Shown here in pieces: positions 47,410-59,352 of a stretch of DNA of 64,000 bases; within the stretch, counting starts at the first letter, position 1, and every line of letters begins with the position of its first letter. The notes under the pieces were generated by a model. It did no database searches. It was not told the origin of the DNA and saw nothing but the letters and a program-made list of their open reading frames with translations. Source of the DNA: Salvia splendens (Eukaryota > Streptophyta > Magnoliopsida > Lamiales > Lamiaceae); the NCBI RefSeq assembly GCF_004379255.2, contig NC_056033.1:3452172-3516171 (forward strand), in the 5' to 3' direction. The position numbers and the translations under genes were made by a program.

Positions 47410-47755
47410 CTAAATCATCGCATTGCTAATTGATCTGAAACCAGTTTAAATTGTTTTATCTTCCAAGAATGAAATATACTGCTTTAACCAATTGGAAAAT
47501 TTTGAGGCCGACAATATATTCTAAGAAAAAGAAATAATGAATATATCCGTTATCAAAATCATATGTAGCGCTAACTTTTCGCATTTCTTTTTTAATGTAT
47601 ACATACACTGTATCTGTATGTAAAGCTTTATAGCAAGTGAGAGGCTTTAAAAAGTTTTATCACCACTGTCCTTTAACAGAATTCCTTCACACTTGACAAA
47701 AAACCAAAGACTGATAATGCTAATGACCCTTCAAAGATAAAGTGAGAGAAAGGAG
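47410..47755. other. Short intergenic region and NET1 promoter
   Basis: No gene. The NET1-type gene's promoter must lie here, partly next to the Harbinger insertion, whose right end is only about 350 bp from the GA-rich presumed leader. Confidence 0.45.
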
Positions 47756-47757
47756 AC

Positions 47758-47760
<3 letters not shown>

Positions 47761-47795
<35 letters not shown>
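47761..47795. repeat. (GA)n repeat in the NET1 leader
   Basis: A GA run of about 17 units, followed by a second GA-rich stretch at 47815-47835. Like the run at 11423-11461 it lies near the presumed transcript start of a gene. In this case GA is on the sense strand. Confidence 0.9.
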
Positions 47796-47796
<1 letters not shown>

Positions 47797-47939
47797 AAAG
47801 TTGCAGAAGTTGGTGAGAGAGATAGAGAGAGAGAAGATAAGCAATGGGGTGAATGTGAAATCTTGCGGCTGGGGTGTGATTGTCGTGACAACAGCTGCTG
47901 TTCAAGTTTCTTAATTTTGTGAGTTTTCGTTGTAAAAAT

Positions 47940-48926
47940 TTGATCTTTGTTTTATTTTGTATCAAGATTAGTTGAAAGATTCAATCTTGGAGTTTTCTGA
48001 GAGCCCCATTTTCATGAAGGGCCTGATACTGTACCCGTTTGATTGGCTGCTCTAATTTTTTATTTTTTTTAATTAAATGCTTTGTGTTAGTTTTGTTACC
48101 ATAATAAATCATGTGTCTTAGTTTAGGAAGTTGTTGATCTGTATTGTCAGGGATGACTGGTGTCTATTTACAGTAACGATGAAGCTCATTGCCATGAAAA
48201 AGCCATTTGCTTTGTCAAAACATTTCCTCAAATTGAGTTTGAGTTCAACATATTTTGTTTCTAAAATTGCATATTTTCCTTCTGTGATTAACTGTTTCTT
48301 TCATTGCACTTTATCTTTGTAGCTTGGTTGCTTGTTCATGGATATCAGTTGTTTTGTGTGTTCCAAAAGCATATTTTTGTTGATGAAACATCCAAATTTG
48401 CAGCCCTTGGTTATACATAAGATTTCTTAGAAAGTTTTTGCTATTAAGACTTCACTTTTATTACGGAATTCTCAGTTGTTTTTTGACATTTGTTGCTGAG
48501 GAAATGGTTTGAAGTTATTGGTGTTATTAGGTATATATCCTTTCTACTAGAATTTATGATTAATTTTCTGATTCACTGGTTGTGGGAAGATCAACGAGTG
48601 GATTGTAAATTATTTTGCTTTATGGGATCTCTATATGAATGAAGTCTACACCTGTAGTTTGCTTTTATGCATGTGAGGTCTAAAATTTGTCGTATTTAAT
48701 TCTTTGGCTCAGGATTTCTTCCACAAATTTTGCTTATAGGTAACTATAGTGAACTGCATCTACCAATTCCTGATCAAGTAGGTAATCCAGATCCCCTTGC
48801 ATCTTGGATGTTATACGAAAATTGTCGTTTTTTTTACAGTCAGTCATTTTTGGGATTGCAGAGCCTAACACATAAGGAGCAGATTTTTTTAGGGTGAACT
48901 AGAGCATTACTTGCTCTCTGCTGCAG
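47940..48926 (+). other. Probable leader intron(s) of the NET1-type gene
   Basis: A long T-rich stretch without coding potential ends in the acceptor CTGCTGCAG at 48926, two bases before the start codon. The upstream donor is not certain; one candidate is TTTTGTGAGTTTTC near 47918. Left boundary approximate. Confidence 0.45.
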
Positions 48927-48928
48927 TT

Positions 48929-51900
48929 ATGGCAGCCTTATCACATTCAGAATCGAGGCGGTTATATTCTTGGTGGTGGGATAGCCACAACAGCCCTAAG
49001 AACTCTAAATGGCTCCAAGACAATCTAACAGGTGCATTTTTTTTTGTTATGCATCTTTGTGAATAGATTTACTATTCTAGATTTCAGTGTTTGTGTATGT
49101 TTCATGTAAATTTCTATATCTGCATGTGCAATTGCGTCTTGTTTCTTCTATTGATATACTCAGTACCTCATTAAATTGATGGTTTTGGTAGCTGTTTTTC
49201 TTCTCTTGTATTTCTATTGATCTATGTTTTATGATGTATCAGATATTGATTCCAAAGTCAAATTTATGATCAAGCTACTCGAAGAGGATGCTGACTCGTT
49301 TGCAAGAAGGGCTGAGATGTACTACAAGAAACGGCCTGAGTTGATGAAGCTAGTTGAGGAATTCTATAGGGCTTATCGTGCACTAGCTGAAAGGTACAAT
49401 CACGCAACAGGGGAGCTGCGCCATGCCCATCGGACCCTAGCAAAGGCATTTCCTGACCAAGTACCTGTTGATCTGATCGAGGATTCCCCTTCAAAACCTC
49501 CTGGCACACCTGAAACAAGAATAGCCCGTGCATTGTTTGGCACGGACGACATGCACGAGCTTAAAGAGGATCGACAAATGGGTGACGAAGAAGATTTGAA
49601 ATATATTGAGCAAAGCACAACTTTCAATGATCAAGTGCTGAAACTTTCAAATGAGAATCAACATCTCAAAGATGTTGTTGCGAAGGAGACTGGAAGAGCT
49701 GGAGAAGCTGAGAGTGAAGTTGAGAACTTGAGACGGGCCCTTGCTGATATCCGAGCTGAAAAGGAGAGTGTTCTCATCCAGTATCAAAAGTGTCTAGCAG
49801 AGCTATCCAGTGCCGAGAGGGAGCTCAACAATGCCAAGGATGACTCTGTCGAGCTCAATGAGAAAGCTAGCAGAGCTGAGATAGAAGTCCAGACGCTGAA
49901 GGAAGCTCTTGTTCAGTTAGAGGTCGAGAAGAATGCTGGACTCATTAAACACCTGATGTACTTAGAAAAGATAACAAATTTGGAAGAGAATAGCAGGGAA
50001 CTGGGAGACAAAATCTGTAGATTAGAGCGTGAAAATGAAGAAGATTATAATCAATGTCTGGAAAAGATATCAATTCTCGAGAATCTGATCACCATTCTTG
50101 AGAACGAGGCTCGACTGCTCAAGAAACAAGCTGAGACAGCTGAAAACCAAGTCTCTGAGCTTCAGCAGTCCCTTGCAGATCTCAACAAGGAGAAAGAAGA
50201 TTCTGCACTGCGCTACAAAAGCTGCTTAGAGACGATTTCCAAGCTCGAGAGGGACTTGATGAGTGCGAAAGAGGAAGTCAAGCGCCTCAACAATGATGTT
50301 TTGATTGGAAATCTGAAGCTCAGGACTGCTGAAGACAAGTATATCCTGTTGGAGATGTCAAATCTTTCACTGCAAACTGAGGCAGAGAAACTGGAAAAGA
50401 AGATTGCTGCCAAGGATGAAGAGCTATCCCGTAAGCAGGAGGAGTTGGAGAATCTCCAAACATGTTTGCAAGATGAACACTCACGTCGTGCAAGTGTCGA
50501 GGCCACTCTTCAGGACCTGCATTCTCAATCTCGAGACGATCAGAGGGCTCTGAGGCAGGAGCTGGAGAATGTGCTTTGCACTCTCAAGGACTTGGAAGCA
50601 AGGAAACTGGGACTTGAAGAAGAGATTTGTCAGGTTCGGGAAGAAAATCAAAGCCTGAGTGAAGCAAAATCATATTCGATTGAGAATATGCAGAACGAAA
50701 TCCTTACCTTGAGGGAGATCAAGGAGAGACTTGAGAAGGAAGTTTCACGCCACACCGACCTAAGTAATTCTTTCAAGCAGGAGATAATGAGCCTGGAAGA
50801 GGAAATTGAGGGGCTGAATAGGAGATACCAGGCTTTAATTGAACAAGTTGAAGCAGCAGGTCTGAGCCAGAAGTGTGTGGTGAGTTCGATAAAGAGCTTG
50901 CAGAATGAGAACTCAATGCTGAGAGAGATAAATGAAGAGGCAAACGATGAGAGACAACTCCTGTCAGATAAGCTGAAGAGCATGCAAGAACTTCTGGATA
51001 AAAAGGTGGTCCTAGAAAGCTCCCTCTCGCGCTTGCAGAGTGAGCTGGAGAGCTCAAAGGACACGGTTAAAGCATTGCAAGAATCTTCCCGGTTTCTCCT
51101 AGGAGAAAAGGCTGCATTTGTGTCTGAGAAAGCTTCTCTACTGTCTCAGCTGAAGTCTATGACGGATAATATGCACAACCTACTGGAGAGAAATGCGGTC
51201 CTTGAGAATACCCTCTGCAATGCAAGAGTAGAACTCGAAGGTTTGAGGGAGAAATCCAAGGGATTGGAAGAGTTGTGTGATTTGCTTAAGAATGAAAGAT
51301 CACATCTTTTGGAGGAAAGGAGTAGCTTGGCGACTAGGTTGGCAAACGTCGAGAGTAGACTAGAAACCTTGGAGAAAAGATATACGGGGCTGGAAGACAA
51401 GTGTATGAGCCTGGAGAGAGAAAAGGAGGGTGTGCATTGTCAAGTCGAAGAACTCAAAATTTCATTGTTTATGGAGAAGCAAGAACGAAGTTCCTCCCAG
51501 CTCCAGAGCAATACCAGATTGGCTGGACTTGAAGACCAAATTCGTTTCCTGAAGCAAGAAAATGGCTGGAAGAAGAAGGAATACGAGGAGGAACTCGAGA
51601 AATCACTAAAAGCTCAGTTTGAGATATCTATCTTGCACAAATTCATGAAAGATATGGAAGAGAAGAATTGCTCCCTCATCATTGAGTGTCAGAAACATGT
51701 TGAGGCGTCCAAACTGGCTGAGAAATTGATCTCGGAGCTGGAGAATGAGAGCCTCGAACAACAAGCGGAAGCTGAAGTCTTGTTGGATGAAATCGAGAGG
51801 CTGAGATTGAACATATACCAGGTGTTCAGGGCGCTTGAAGCTGACTCGGACTGTCATCCCGAGGATAAGATTGAGGGTGCCGTCCAACATATTCTAGGAG

Positions 51901-54556
51901 CTATCGAAGATAAGAAATGTTCCATCTTGAGCCATGAGAATGAAAAGGAGCTGCTCTTGGTCGAGAACTCAGTTCTCCTGACTCTCCTCGAGCAGTTGGA
52001 GTGCAAGGGGATGGAATTCGAGTTGCAGAGGAAGACATTGCAACAGGAGTTCAAAACAATGGGCACTATGGCTAAAACTGAAAAGGACAAACTCCAAGAA
52101 CTGAATGCGATTTTAAAATCCGATGTAAGTGAGAGCCGCCAGCATGCTGCCATACTTGAAGCTGAATTGGAGAGTCTTACTATTAAGCAAGCTGATTTGC
52201 ATAAATCCTATGATGCTTTGGAGGAGGCATACTTGCAAGTGAATCGAGATAATACAAACTTACTTAACAAGTTTTCTGATCTAAAGGAGGAGAAATATAA
52301 GGTAGATCAGCATAACAATGCTGCTCTACTTGAGTGGCTAGCAACAGCTAATGAATCAGTTGTGTTTAGGAGCTTTGTTGAGGAGAAGGCTTCGCAAGTA
52401 AAGCTACTTCTCAGTGATCTGAATAGACAGCATGATATCAGTTGTGGCCTTGAAAGAAAGATGTCTGCATTGGTAGAGAAGCTAGAGCTGCAAAACGCAG
52501 AAAACGAACTCTTGAAAGACACTGTTCGTAAATTGGAAGGAGAGATGCAAGGGATGAGAGAACACAATGTTGAGATGAAGAAGGAGATTCTTAGTGGTAA
52601 ACATAGTTTGCTTCAAACAGAGGGAAAGCTCTTGGATGCAGAAAAGAAGCTTCAAACTGTTGAAACTTTCAACCTACAATTGTGCAGAACGGTGGATGAG
52701 CTGATGACTGATGTCCAAGAGTCGGCGCAGATGAAGGAGACTCTCGAGAATGACATCACCCAGCTGTCTGAAGCTAATTCAGCCCTGAGGGAGGAAATGG
52801 AGAGCCTAATGGTGATGAAGATGAACTTTGAGAGCGAGCTTTCACAACTCCGTGAGCAGATGGAAGAGAACACCATTAGAGAACAGGCTTTGTGTTCAGA
52901 TCTCAAGGAGAAGAGCCACGAGTTTGAACTCTGGGAAGCAGAAGCAACTGCATTTTATTTTGACTTTCAGATCTCTTCTATCCATGAAGTTCTGTTCAAG
53001 AACAAAGTGCAGGAGCTTAGTGGAGTATGCAGGAAACTTAAGAATGAGAATGCTTCAAAAACATCTGAGATGGAGCAAATGAAAGGGCAGATTAGCTCGA
53101 TGGAGAATGAGATAAGCGGGTTGAAATCACAGCTGTATGCATACAATCCAGTTATAGCTGCTCTAAAAGAGGATATAATGCTTCTTGAGCACAATGCACT
53201 TCTTCAGATGAAGCTGAAAGCATCCCGTAGCCATGAGACAGAGGTATCGATCTCTTTCTCTCTTTTTCACGTTAGTAGATCAATTCATTTATGTTTTTTA
53301 TACTACATTTCATGTAATTGTGGTGAAAAAATCTTGATTTCATGCTTGTTAAATAATACATTTGCATCTTTCAGATTCTCGAATTCGTTGCAGATGACTC
53401 TGAAACAGTTGTTGAAGATTCATCTCTTGTTAGCTTACAGAGGTTGCAGATGAGAGTGAATGCGGTTGGGAAGTTGATGGAAGAGATGAACAAGCCGGCA
53501 GGCCCCAGAAGATCAATTTCCAAAAGCAACCAAGATTCTACATCGGGCGAGCTGGAGCAGGTGAAGTCCCGTTGTTTCTTGGGCAGGGACAAGCACGAGC
53601 ACAACCGGAGGAAAGGGCCTGGAAGCGAGACAAGCAACACTCCCAAGCTGCAGAAGATAAAAACCAAAGCCTCTGAAGCAAAGAATGGAATGCTGATAAA
53701 AGACATTCCGCTTGATCAAGTCACGAGCGCCTCACTAAAAGCGATCCGCAAGAAAGGCAGTGGGAGGGTAGACGAACAGATGCTTGAGCTGTGGGAAACT
53801 TCCGCAGGGAAAAGAGACCTAACAATTGGCGAATCGCTTAGGAGGTCGTTCAAGATGAGTGATAAAGACATAGTGTACGATGAGTTTGAGAACGCGAAAC
53901 GCATGTCTGATCCCCCCTTCACGGATTCTGACGCGGAGAAAGAGCTGGGTGTGGACAAGTGCGAGGTTTCAAGAAGCAGCAGCAGCAGTGAGCTGAACAG
54001 AGAAGTGAGTAGTGGCAGGAGAGTCCTGGAGAGGCTCACCTCCGATGCCCAGAAACTCGAGAGCCTTCAGACGACTGTGCTGAACCTGAGAGGCAAGCTG
54101 GAGACCAACAGAAAAGGTTACAGGAAGGCCAAGAATGTTGATCTTGAAACAGTTCAAGAACAGCTGCTGGAAGCAGAGGAAACGGTAGTGAATCTAGTGG
54201 ATTTGAACGGCCGGCTTGTGAGGAGCATCGAGGAATGCCCTTCCCCGGATGGGAAGGCGTCGCCGCAGAAGAAAGAGGCTGTCAAGACGCGGAGAAGGAA
54301 GGTAACAGAGCAGGCGCGAAAAGGGTCTGAGAGGATCGGAAGGCTGCAGCTCGAGCTTCAGAAAATCCAGTACATCTTGCTGAAGGTGGAGGATGAGAAG
54401 AACAAATCTAGGAACAAGTTTCTGAAAAGTAAAACCATCATCCTGAGAGACTTCATCTACAACGGAAGGCGTAACAGCGGGAGGCGCAAGAAGGGCCCTA
54501 TGTGTGGGTGTTTCAGGCCTTCAAGTTCAAGTAGTAGGAATGGAAGCAGCCCTTAG
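48929..54556 (+). CDS. NET1: NETWORKED 1-type actin-binding protein
   Basis: Three coding exons, 48929-49031, 49243-53243 and 53375-54556, join in phase to 1761 residues. The first ~95 residues are the plant-specific NAB actin-binding domain: [66 protein letters not shown]. Nearly all of residues 130-1340 is heptad-rich coiled coil (Glu, Leu, Lys). The last exon has LELWET, the conserved [13 protein letters not shown] and [12 protein letters not shown] segments, a basic KTRRRKVTE stretch and the terminal [14 protein letters not shown]. In Arabidopsis NET1A-D link actin filaments to the plasma membrane and plasmodesmata; sizes of about 1700-1750 residues agree. Reading on through the donor at 53244 gives only a short non-family extension and a stop, so that intron is real. 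Confidence 0.94.
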
Positions 54557-54681
54557 TTTTTTATTGTTCTTTTTTTTTTACCCTTTGGGTTGAATAGAAG
54601 TTTGCTACATGTATTTTATCTTCTCTTTGATTAGCTGGAGAAGAACTGATCTCCTTATTGTAGATGCTGTCTAATATTTTG

Positions 54682-54687
54682 AATAAA
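54682..54687 (+). terminator. Candidate polyadenylation signal of the NET1-type gene
   Basis: AATAAA lies 126 bp after the stop codon, in T-rich sequence. Confidence 0.55.
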
Positions 54688-54699
54688 CTGCTTCTGCTA

Positions 54700-55260
54700 T
54701 CACATACTTAAGTATCTATATGTGAGTTAAGTATCTATTGTGTTTCATTTTTGTGCTTTGTTTTGGAACAATAATTAAGCTATACTTAAGTTTAAAGTAT
54801 ATTTACAAAAGTACTTCACCCTAACTTAATATTTACGTGCTATCAAATGGATAATTTATGAAACTAGAGCTCCCTTGTCATTTTCTTGAAGTTGACCCAA
54901 TTATATTTTCGCCTTCAAATAGTAAAAAGAAACAAAAACAATTCAAATTAGCTACTAGACTGATTCATTACAAGGAATTCATAATTGGCTGGTAGAGGGA
55001 AAATCTTTGAAAAGCTTGATTTCTTAAATTATTTTTAATCATGTAGATAGTCTGCACAACAACCACTAATAAAAAATGGAACAAAATAGAGCCAATAGTG
55101 TTGCAAACATCACTCACCAACACAAAATTGGTATTACAATTAAACCAAATCAATCATATCTTACATGTCACAATTGATTAACAATTAAACATTCCAATAA
55201 TCACGTTATTGTTTGTTCTTTTCTTGTCAAATTATTTATAAAAAAACAGTAAAAAAAATG
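54700..55260. other. Short region between convergent genes
   Basis: AT-rich sequence between the NET1-type gene and the LRR gene, holding both 3' ends. No further gene is seen. Confidence 0.5.
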
Positions 55261-55271
55261 ATAGCAACTGA

Positions 55272-56432
55272 TCATGGATAGTAGTGGTGTGGCGGCGGCG
55301 GCGGGGGAGGAGGAGGTGGCGGCGGCGGTGGTGGTGGCGGTGGCGGAGGACTCCTCCGCGAACAGCCAAAGGAACCGCAATCGACGGGGTGTGAATAGAA
55401 ATCATGACATTCTTGAGAAGAGCGTTGCTTAGGTCGATAAGGTATGCAATTTTTGGCATCATCTTTATCCTTGAGCTTCAAGCAAGAGTGATCCTCGCCG
55501 CAGAAGTAGTTATCGGAGTAAGTAAAGTTCTCGAGGCGCGGCAGCGAGCAGATGCTCGCCGGAATCTGGCCGGAGAGTCTGTTTCCGGCGACGTTGAGCT
55601 GCTCGAGGCTCTTCATGTTCCCCATCGACTCCGGCAGGCTCCCGACGAGGTCATTCTCGCTGACGTCGAACACCGTCAGCTTCGTCAGCTCCCCGATCTC
55701 CTCCGGCAAGCAGCCGCGGAGCCCGGCGTTCATCAGGATTATCTCGTTGAGCGTGGCCGCCATCTTCCCGATCCCTGCGGGCAGGCACCCCCGGATGTCG
55801 TTGTTCGCGATAACCAAGACGGATACCGTCGAGTTGCCGAGGTTTTTAGGCAGATTGAGCTTGAAGCGGTTGTTGTTTATGAAGAGCGCGTCGAGTTTTA
55901 GATCGAATAGGTCGTCGGGGACGTCGCCGGAGAATTTGTTATACCGGAGGTCGAGGAATTTGAGCTCCGGGAGGCAGAGGACTACCGCCGGAAACTCGCC
56001 GGAAAGTAGGTTGTTGCTGACGTCGAGCTCGTAGAGGAGGCCGAGGTGGCGGAAGGAGGCGGGGAGGGTGCCCTTGAACCGGTTGGAGTTGAGGTGGAAG
56101 ACGGCGAGGTCGGTCAGTAGGCCGAGCTCCTCGGGGAGTGTGCCGGATATTCTGGCGTGGTTGAGGTCTATGCCGGCGACGGTGGTGGTGTGGGGGTCGT
56201 CGGGGGCGGGGGCGCAGTAGACGCCGGTGTAGGAGCAGACGTCGTGGCCGTGCCACGTGGCGGTGATGTTTTTGGGGTCGTCGGTGATGGTGTGCTTCCA
56301 AGCTTGGAGGGCTATCAAGGCATTGGAGAGTCTAGGGTTTGGGAAGTAGGGTTTTTGTTGGTGAGATGGATTAGTGATGGAGGAGATGATTAGTGTGAGG
56401 ATTAGTAGTAGTAATGGTGATGGGATTTTCAT
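55272..56432 (-). CDS. Secreted LRR protein with short extensin-like tail
   Basis: A single exon of 386 residues. It starts with a signal peptide (MKIPSPLLLLILTLIISS, cleavage probably near residue 24). Then follows the LRX/PEX N-terminal region with NPRLSNALIALQAWKHTI, DDPKNITATW and VCSYTGVYC, and about nine leucine-rich repeats (roughly 88-315), for example NSNRFKGTLPASFRHL. A cysteine-containing cap (CGEDHSC, NCIP, CHDF) comes next. The tail has one serine followed by about 20 prolines and HHYYP. LRR-extensins sit in the cell wall and bind RALF peptides through the LRR part. Here the extensin part is minimal, with no repeated Ser-Pro4 blocks. It therefore resembles the short LRX-related group (At4g06744-like) rather than full LRX proteins. 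A TATA box at 56483 supports the start. Confidence 0.9.
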   Translation of the reverse strand: MKIPSPLLLLILTLIISSITNPSHQQKPYFPNPRLSNALIALQAWKHTITDDPKNITATWHGHDVCSYTGVYCAPAPDDPHTTTVAGIDLNHARISGTLPEELGLLTDLAVFHLNSNRFKGTLPASFRHLGLLYELDVSNNLLSGEFPAVVLCLPELKFLDLRYNKFSGDVPDDLFDLKLDALFINNNRFKLNLPKNLGNSTVSVLVIANNDIRGCLPAGIGKMAATLNEIILMNAGLRGCLPEEIGELTKLTVFDVSENDLVGSLPESMGNMKSLEQLNVAGNRLSGQIPASICSLPRLENFTYSDNYFCGEDHSCLKLKDKDDAKNCIPYRPKQRSSQECHDFYSHPVDCGSFGCSRRSPPPPPPPPPPPPPPPPPPPPHHYYP

Positions 56433-56482
56433 TGTTGTTTTTTTTGGTTGTGATGATTTTGGAGAGTTGAGACTGTGAGGGG

Positions 56483-56490
56483 TTTATATA
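56483..56490 (-). promoter_or_regulatory. TATA box of the LRR gene
   Basis: On the minus strand the sequence is CTATATAAAC, 51 bases before the start codon. It gives a leader of only about 20-25 bases if transcription starts 30 bases downstream. Confidence 0.65.
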
Positions 56491-56499
56491 GTAGTGTGC

Positions 56500-56809
56500 T
56501 GTTCAAGGTTAGATGATTAAATTAGGTTCGCAAATGGATCAACATATCTTAGTTTCCTAGTATAAAATTTGTAGTGTATGTTTGTGATGGAAATTGTGGT
56601 TTAACTATTTTTTAAATCATCAGTTGTTGGTGATTTTTGTAATTAATAGTAGCTCATGTTTTAGCTAATTGAATGTTTTGTACTGCTAAATTAGAAAAAA
56701 CTAATGGGAATATGTAGCCAGTGGATTAAAATATAGTATATGCTTGACTTCATCAGAAGGTGATGAGAAAGAAGGGATAGTTGTTTTGGAAGTTACGTTC
56801 TAACGTATA
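56500..56809. other. Intergenic sequence, LRR gene upstream region
   Basis: AT-rich; no gene or repeat recognised. Confidence 0.5.
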
Positions 56810-57054
56810 CTCCCTCCGTCCCCCAAAATTCGTCATCATTCGACCCGGCACGGGTTTTAATAAATGTAATAGAAAGTGGGTTGAAAAAGTTGGTGGCATG
56901 TGGGTCCTACTTTTATATGTTAGTTTTATAATAAAATGTGAGTGTGAATGAGTTAGTGGAATGTAGGGTCCACTACCAAAAATGGTAAAAGTGAAATGTG
57001 ACAAATTTTTAGGGATGGACGAAAAAGGAAATAAGTGATAAATTTTCGAGGGAG
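56810..57054. mobile_element. Stowaway MITE, 245 bp
   Basis: Begins CTCCCTCCGTCCC and ends with the inverse of CTCCCTCG. It is flanked by TA at 56808-56809 and 57055-57056. Size, ends and TA target are typical of Stowaway (Tc1/Mariner-derived) MITEs. Confidence 0.85.
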
Positions 57055-57056
57055 TA

Positions 57057-59130
57057 TTATTTAATGAATAAAGGGTGTTAGCAATATTGAAAAGGCAAAA
57101 ATCGGATGAAGATTGGGTTTTGATTTCACCAGAAACACGGTTTTTAGTTTCGGTGGCTATCATACTTAAATATTTATAAATTAATTAGTCTTTTTGGAGC
57201 TTTTTAATTACATTAAAATCGAAACGAAACAATTTTTGGAAGACTTGTTCTAACAATGGTCTCACAAAGAGGCCAAAAATGTATATGCAGGAATCTTATT
57301 AGTACTATGTTCCAACACCTACATTATGTCTCACGTGTTACACTATCAAATTTATTATTTTGAAATTGAATTAATATAAAACAAGCTAGTTGGGTAAAAA
57401 AAATCCTGATTGATAATTAAAAAACTTAAGCTAAATCACACAAAAATGAAATTAGAAGTGAGAAATGGCCGTGTAGGATTACAAAAAACGAGAGGATCTC
57501 AAATACAAAAATGTGGTTTGAAATTCACTATAGAGATCAACATGACATTTTTGGTTTAATATTTTACATGAATATATATGAATAAGATAAAACACCGTAG
57601 TAGTCGAACCACAGGCTTAAAATGTCTTTGGTTAAAAATACCCAAGTATCTAATTTGCTGCAATTTACAATTACATGTGTGATAATTGATAAGTACAGGC
57701 TTCCTGCCTGCACCTAGAATAATATGTTGGTTGAGAATTTTAATGTTGCAATAATCAAGCTATGGAGTTTGGTTTCTCTCTACTATTATGCACTGTATAT
57801 CCTAATTTCTTGCATTCATCGACAAAGAAAAAACACTTGTCGTTGCATTGTGTGTTTTGATAAATTAGAAGCTTACTCATATAGTTATGTTTACCATGTA
57901 CATGAGTAATTTTGAGTTTTTATTATTTTACGGTAAATATATACTACAATAAATAAAACCTGGATGGAGAAATTTTGAACAAAGTCTACAAAAGTAATGA
58001 TATATTATTATGCTAGTGATCTGGCCAGAGCTTTATAATAAACGTTAAATTTTAAATAATGGAAAATCATTTTGTTGAAGTGTTGGGTTGATCAAGTCAC
58101 TGCAGAAGTAATTTAATTGGCGCAACCAGTTTCACCAACTATCAGTATATATAATTTACTTTTGCAGTCAATAATATGAAATCCATATTTGATTAAGACA
58201 TTAAGTTTCAAATTGTTCTAGAAAATTTAAATTTGTTGAGTTATATTTTCTTTAAATAGTTAGTCGTTGGATGTGAAATTGTGAATATAAATGTGATCAT
58301 CCATTGATAGGGATTGCAGAAGAAGAAAATAGAAATGGTCGTGTGGAAATTTGAAGACAGCCTGGCAAGTGAATTTCATAGCTGGAAAGAGTCAATTTAC
58401 CATGATCAAAACAGCATGCTCAAATTGGTTTTGCATGTATTTAATTGTGTTAACTTTAATTTTAATTTAATTGTGTTAACTTTAATTTTGCTCTTGTGAC
58501 CCTGAAAATGTGTTTTATTTTTAATCACACTTGCATGTGGAAACTTGTCGAAGTCAATATTGTGGAGTTAGGTTGGAATATTTCAAGAAAAGCTACAAAA
58601 GAAAATGAAACGCATATAAAAATAAGGGTGGATATGTATGTGTAATTATATAAAGATTATGAGGGGATTAAGATTATTATGATCCATATAAGAAATGGAG
58701 TACAAGTTATAATCTGATTTCTTCACTCGTGTTGCACCATTTTCTACATGAACAACATATTTAGTTTTATATACTCTAAAATACGTATCTACAAGAAAAA
58801 ATTTAGCATCTTATCTATACATAACTATTTTGTGCAAAGGATATACTCTAGGCGAGTTTTGGGAGGTTTTGAATAACTATTTTGTGCAAAGGATGTAAAT
58901 GCAATAAACAAAAACTACTAATTTAAAAATAAAAATAAATTTTAATTAAATAAATTTAGCTGTGGAAAATTTTAATGTAGCAGTTACGATCATTATTCCC
59001 ATTGATTACTTTTAATTCATTTCATTTGGTAGTAAAACAATATTCTTTTCGAATTGGCATTCTCAATTACTAATATGAGCCGGCAGTTACTTAATATTCA
59101 AAACAAATGTCACATTTAACAAATGCACCA
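57057..59130. other. Intergenic sequence
   Basis: No supported gene. AT-rich, with small local repeats (TTTTAATTTAATTGTGTTAAC near 58450 is partly doubled; TAACTATTTTGTGCAAAGGAT occurs at about 58825 and 58873). Confidence 0.5.
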
Positions 59131-59132
59131 AA

Positions 59133-59352
59133 TCATATCTTGGACTTTTTTAAACTTCCAAATTAAGCTAATAATAATTATTTACTCACAATTTAGTGAA
59201 TGGCTCTGTACTATAGTCCATATCTTGGACTTTTTTAAACTTCCAAATTAAGCTAATAATAATTATTTACTCACAATTTAGTGAATGGCTCTGTACTATA
59301 GTCCATATCTTGGACTTTTTTAAACTTCCAAATTAAGCTAATAATAATCAGT
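59133..59352. repeat. 85-bp tandem repeat, about 2.5 copies
   Basis: The unit starts CATATCTTGGACTTTTTTAA and ends GCTCTGTACTATAGTC. It recurs exactly at 85-bp steps (59135, 59220, 59305), with the third copy cut short after AATAATAAT. There are no differences between the full copies, so it is recent. Confidence 0.95.

Noticed and set aside
49270..54157. Many minus-strand ORFs of 60-138 codons
   Set aside because: Antisense shadows of the Glu/Leu/Lys-rich NET1 coiled coil (Ser/Leu/Phe-rich reverse frames).
55404..56393. ORFs opposite or overlapping the LRR gene (165, 160, 120 and 78 codons)
   Set aside because: Shadows of the GC-rich LRR coding sequence; the minus-strand frame has a signal peptide and LRRs and is clearly the gene.
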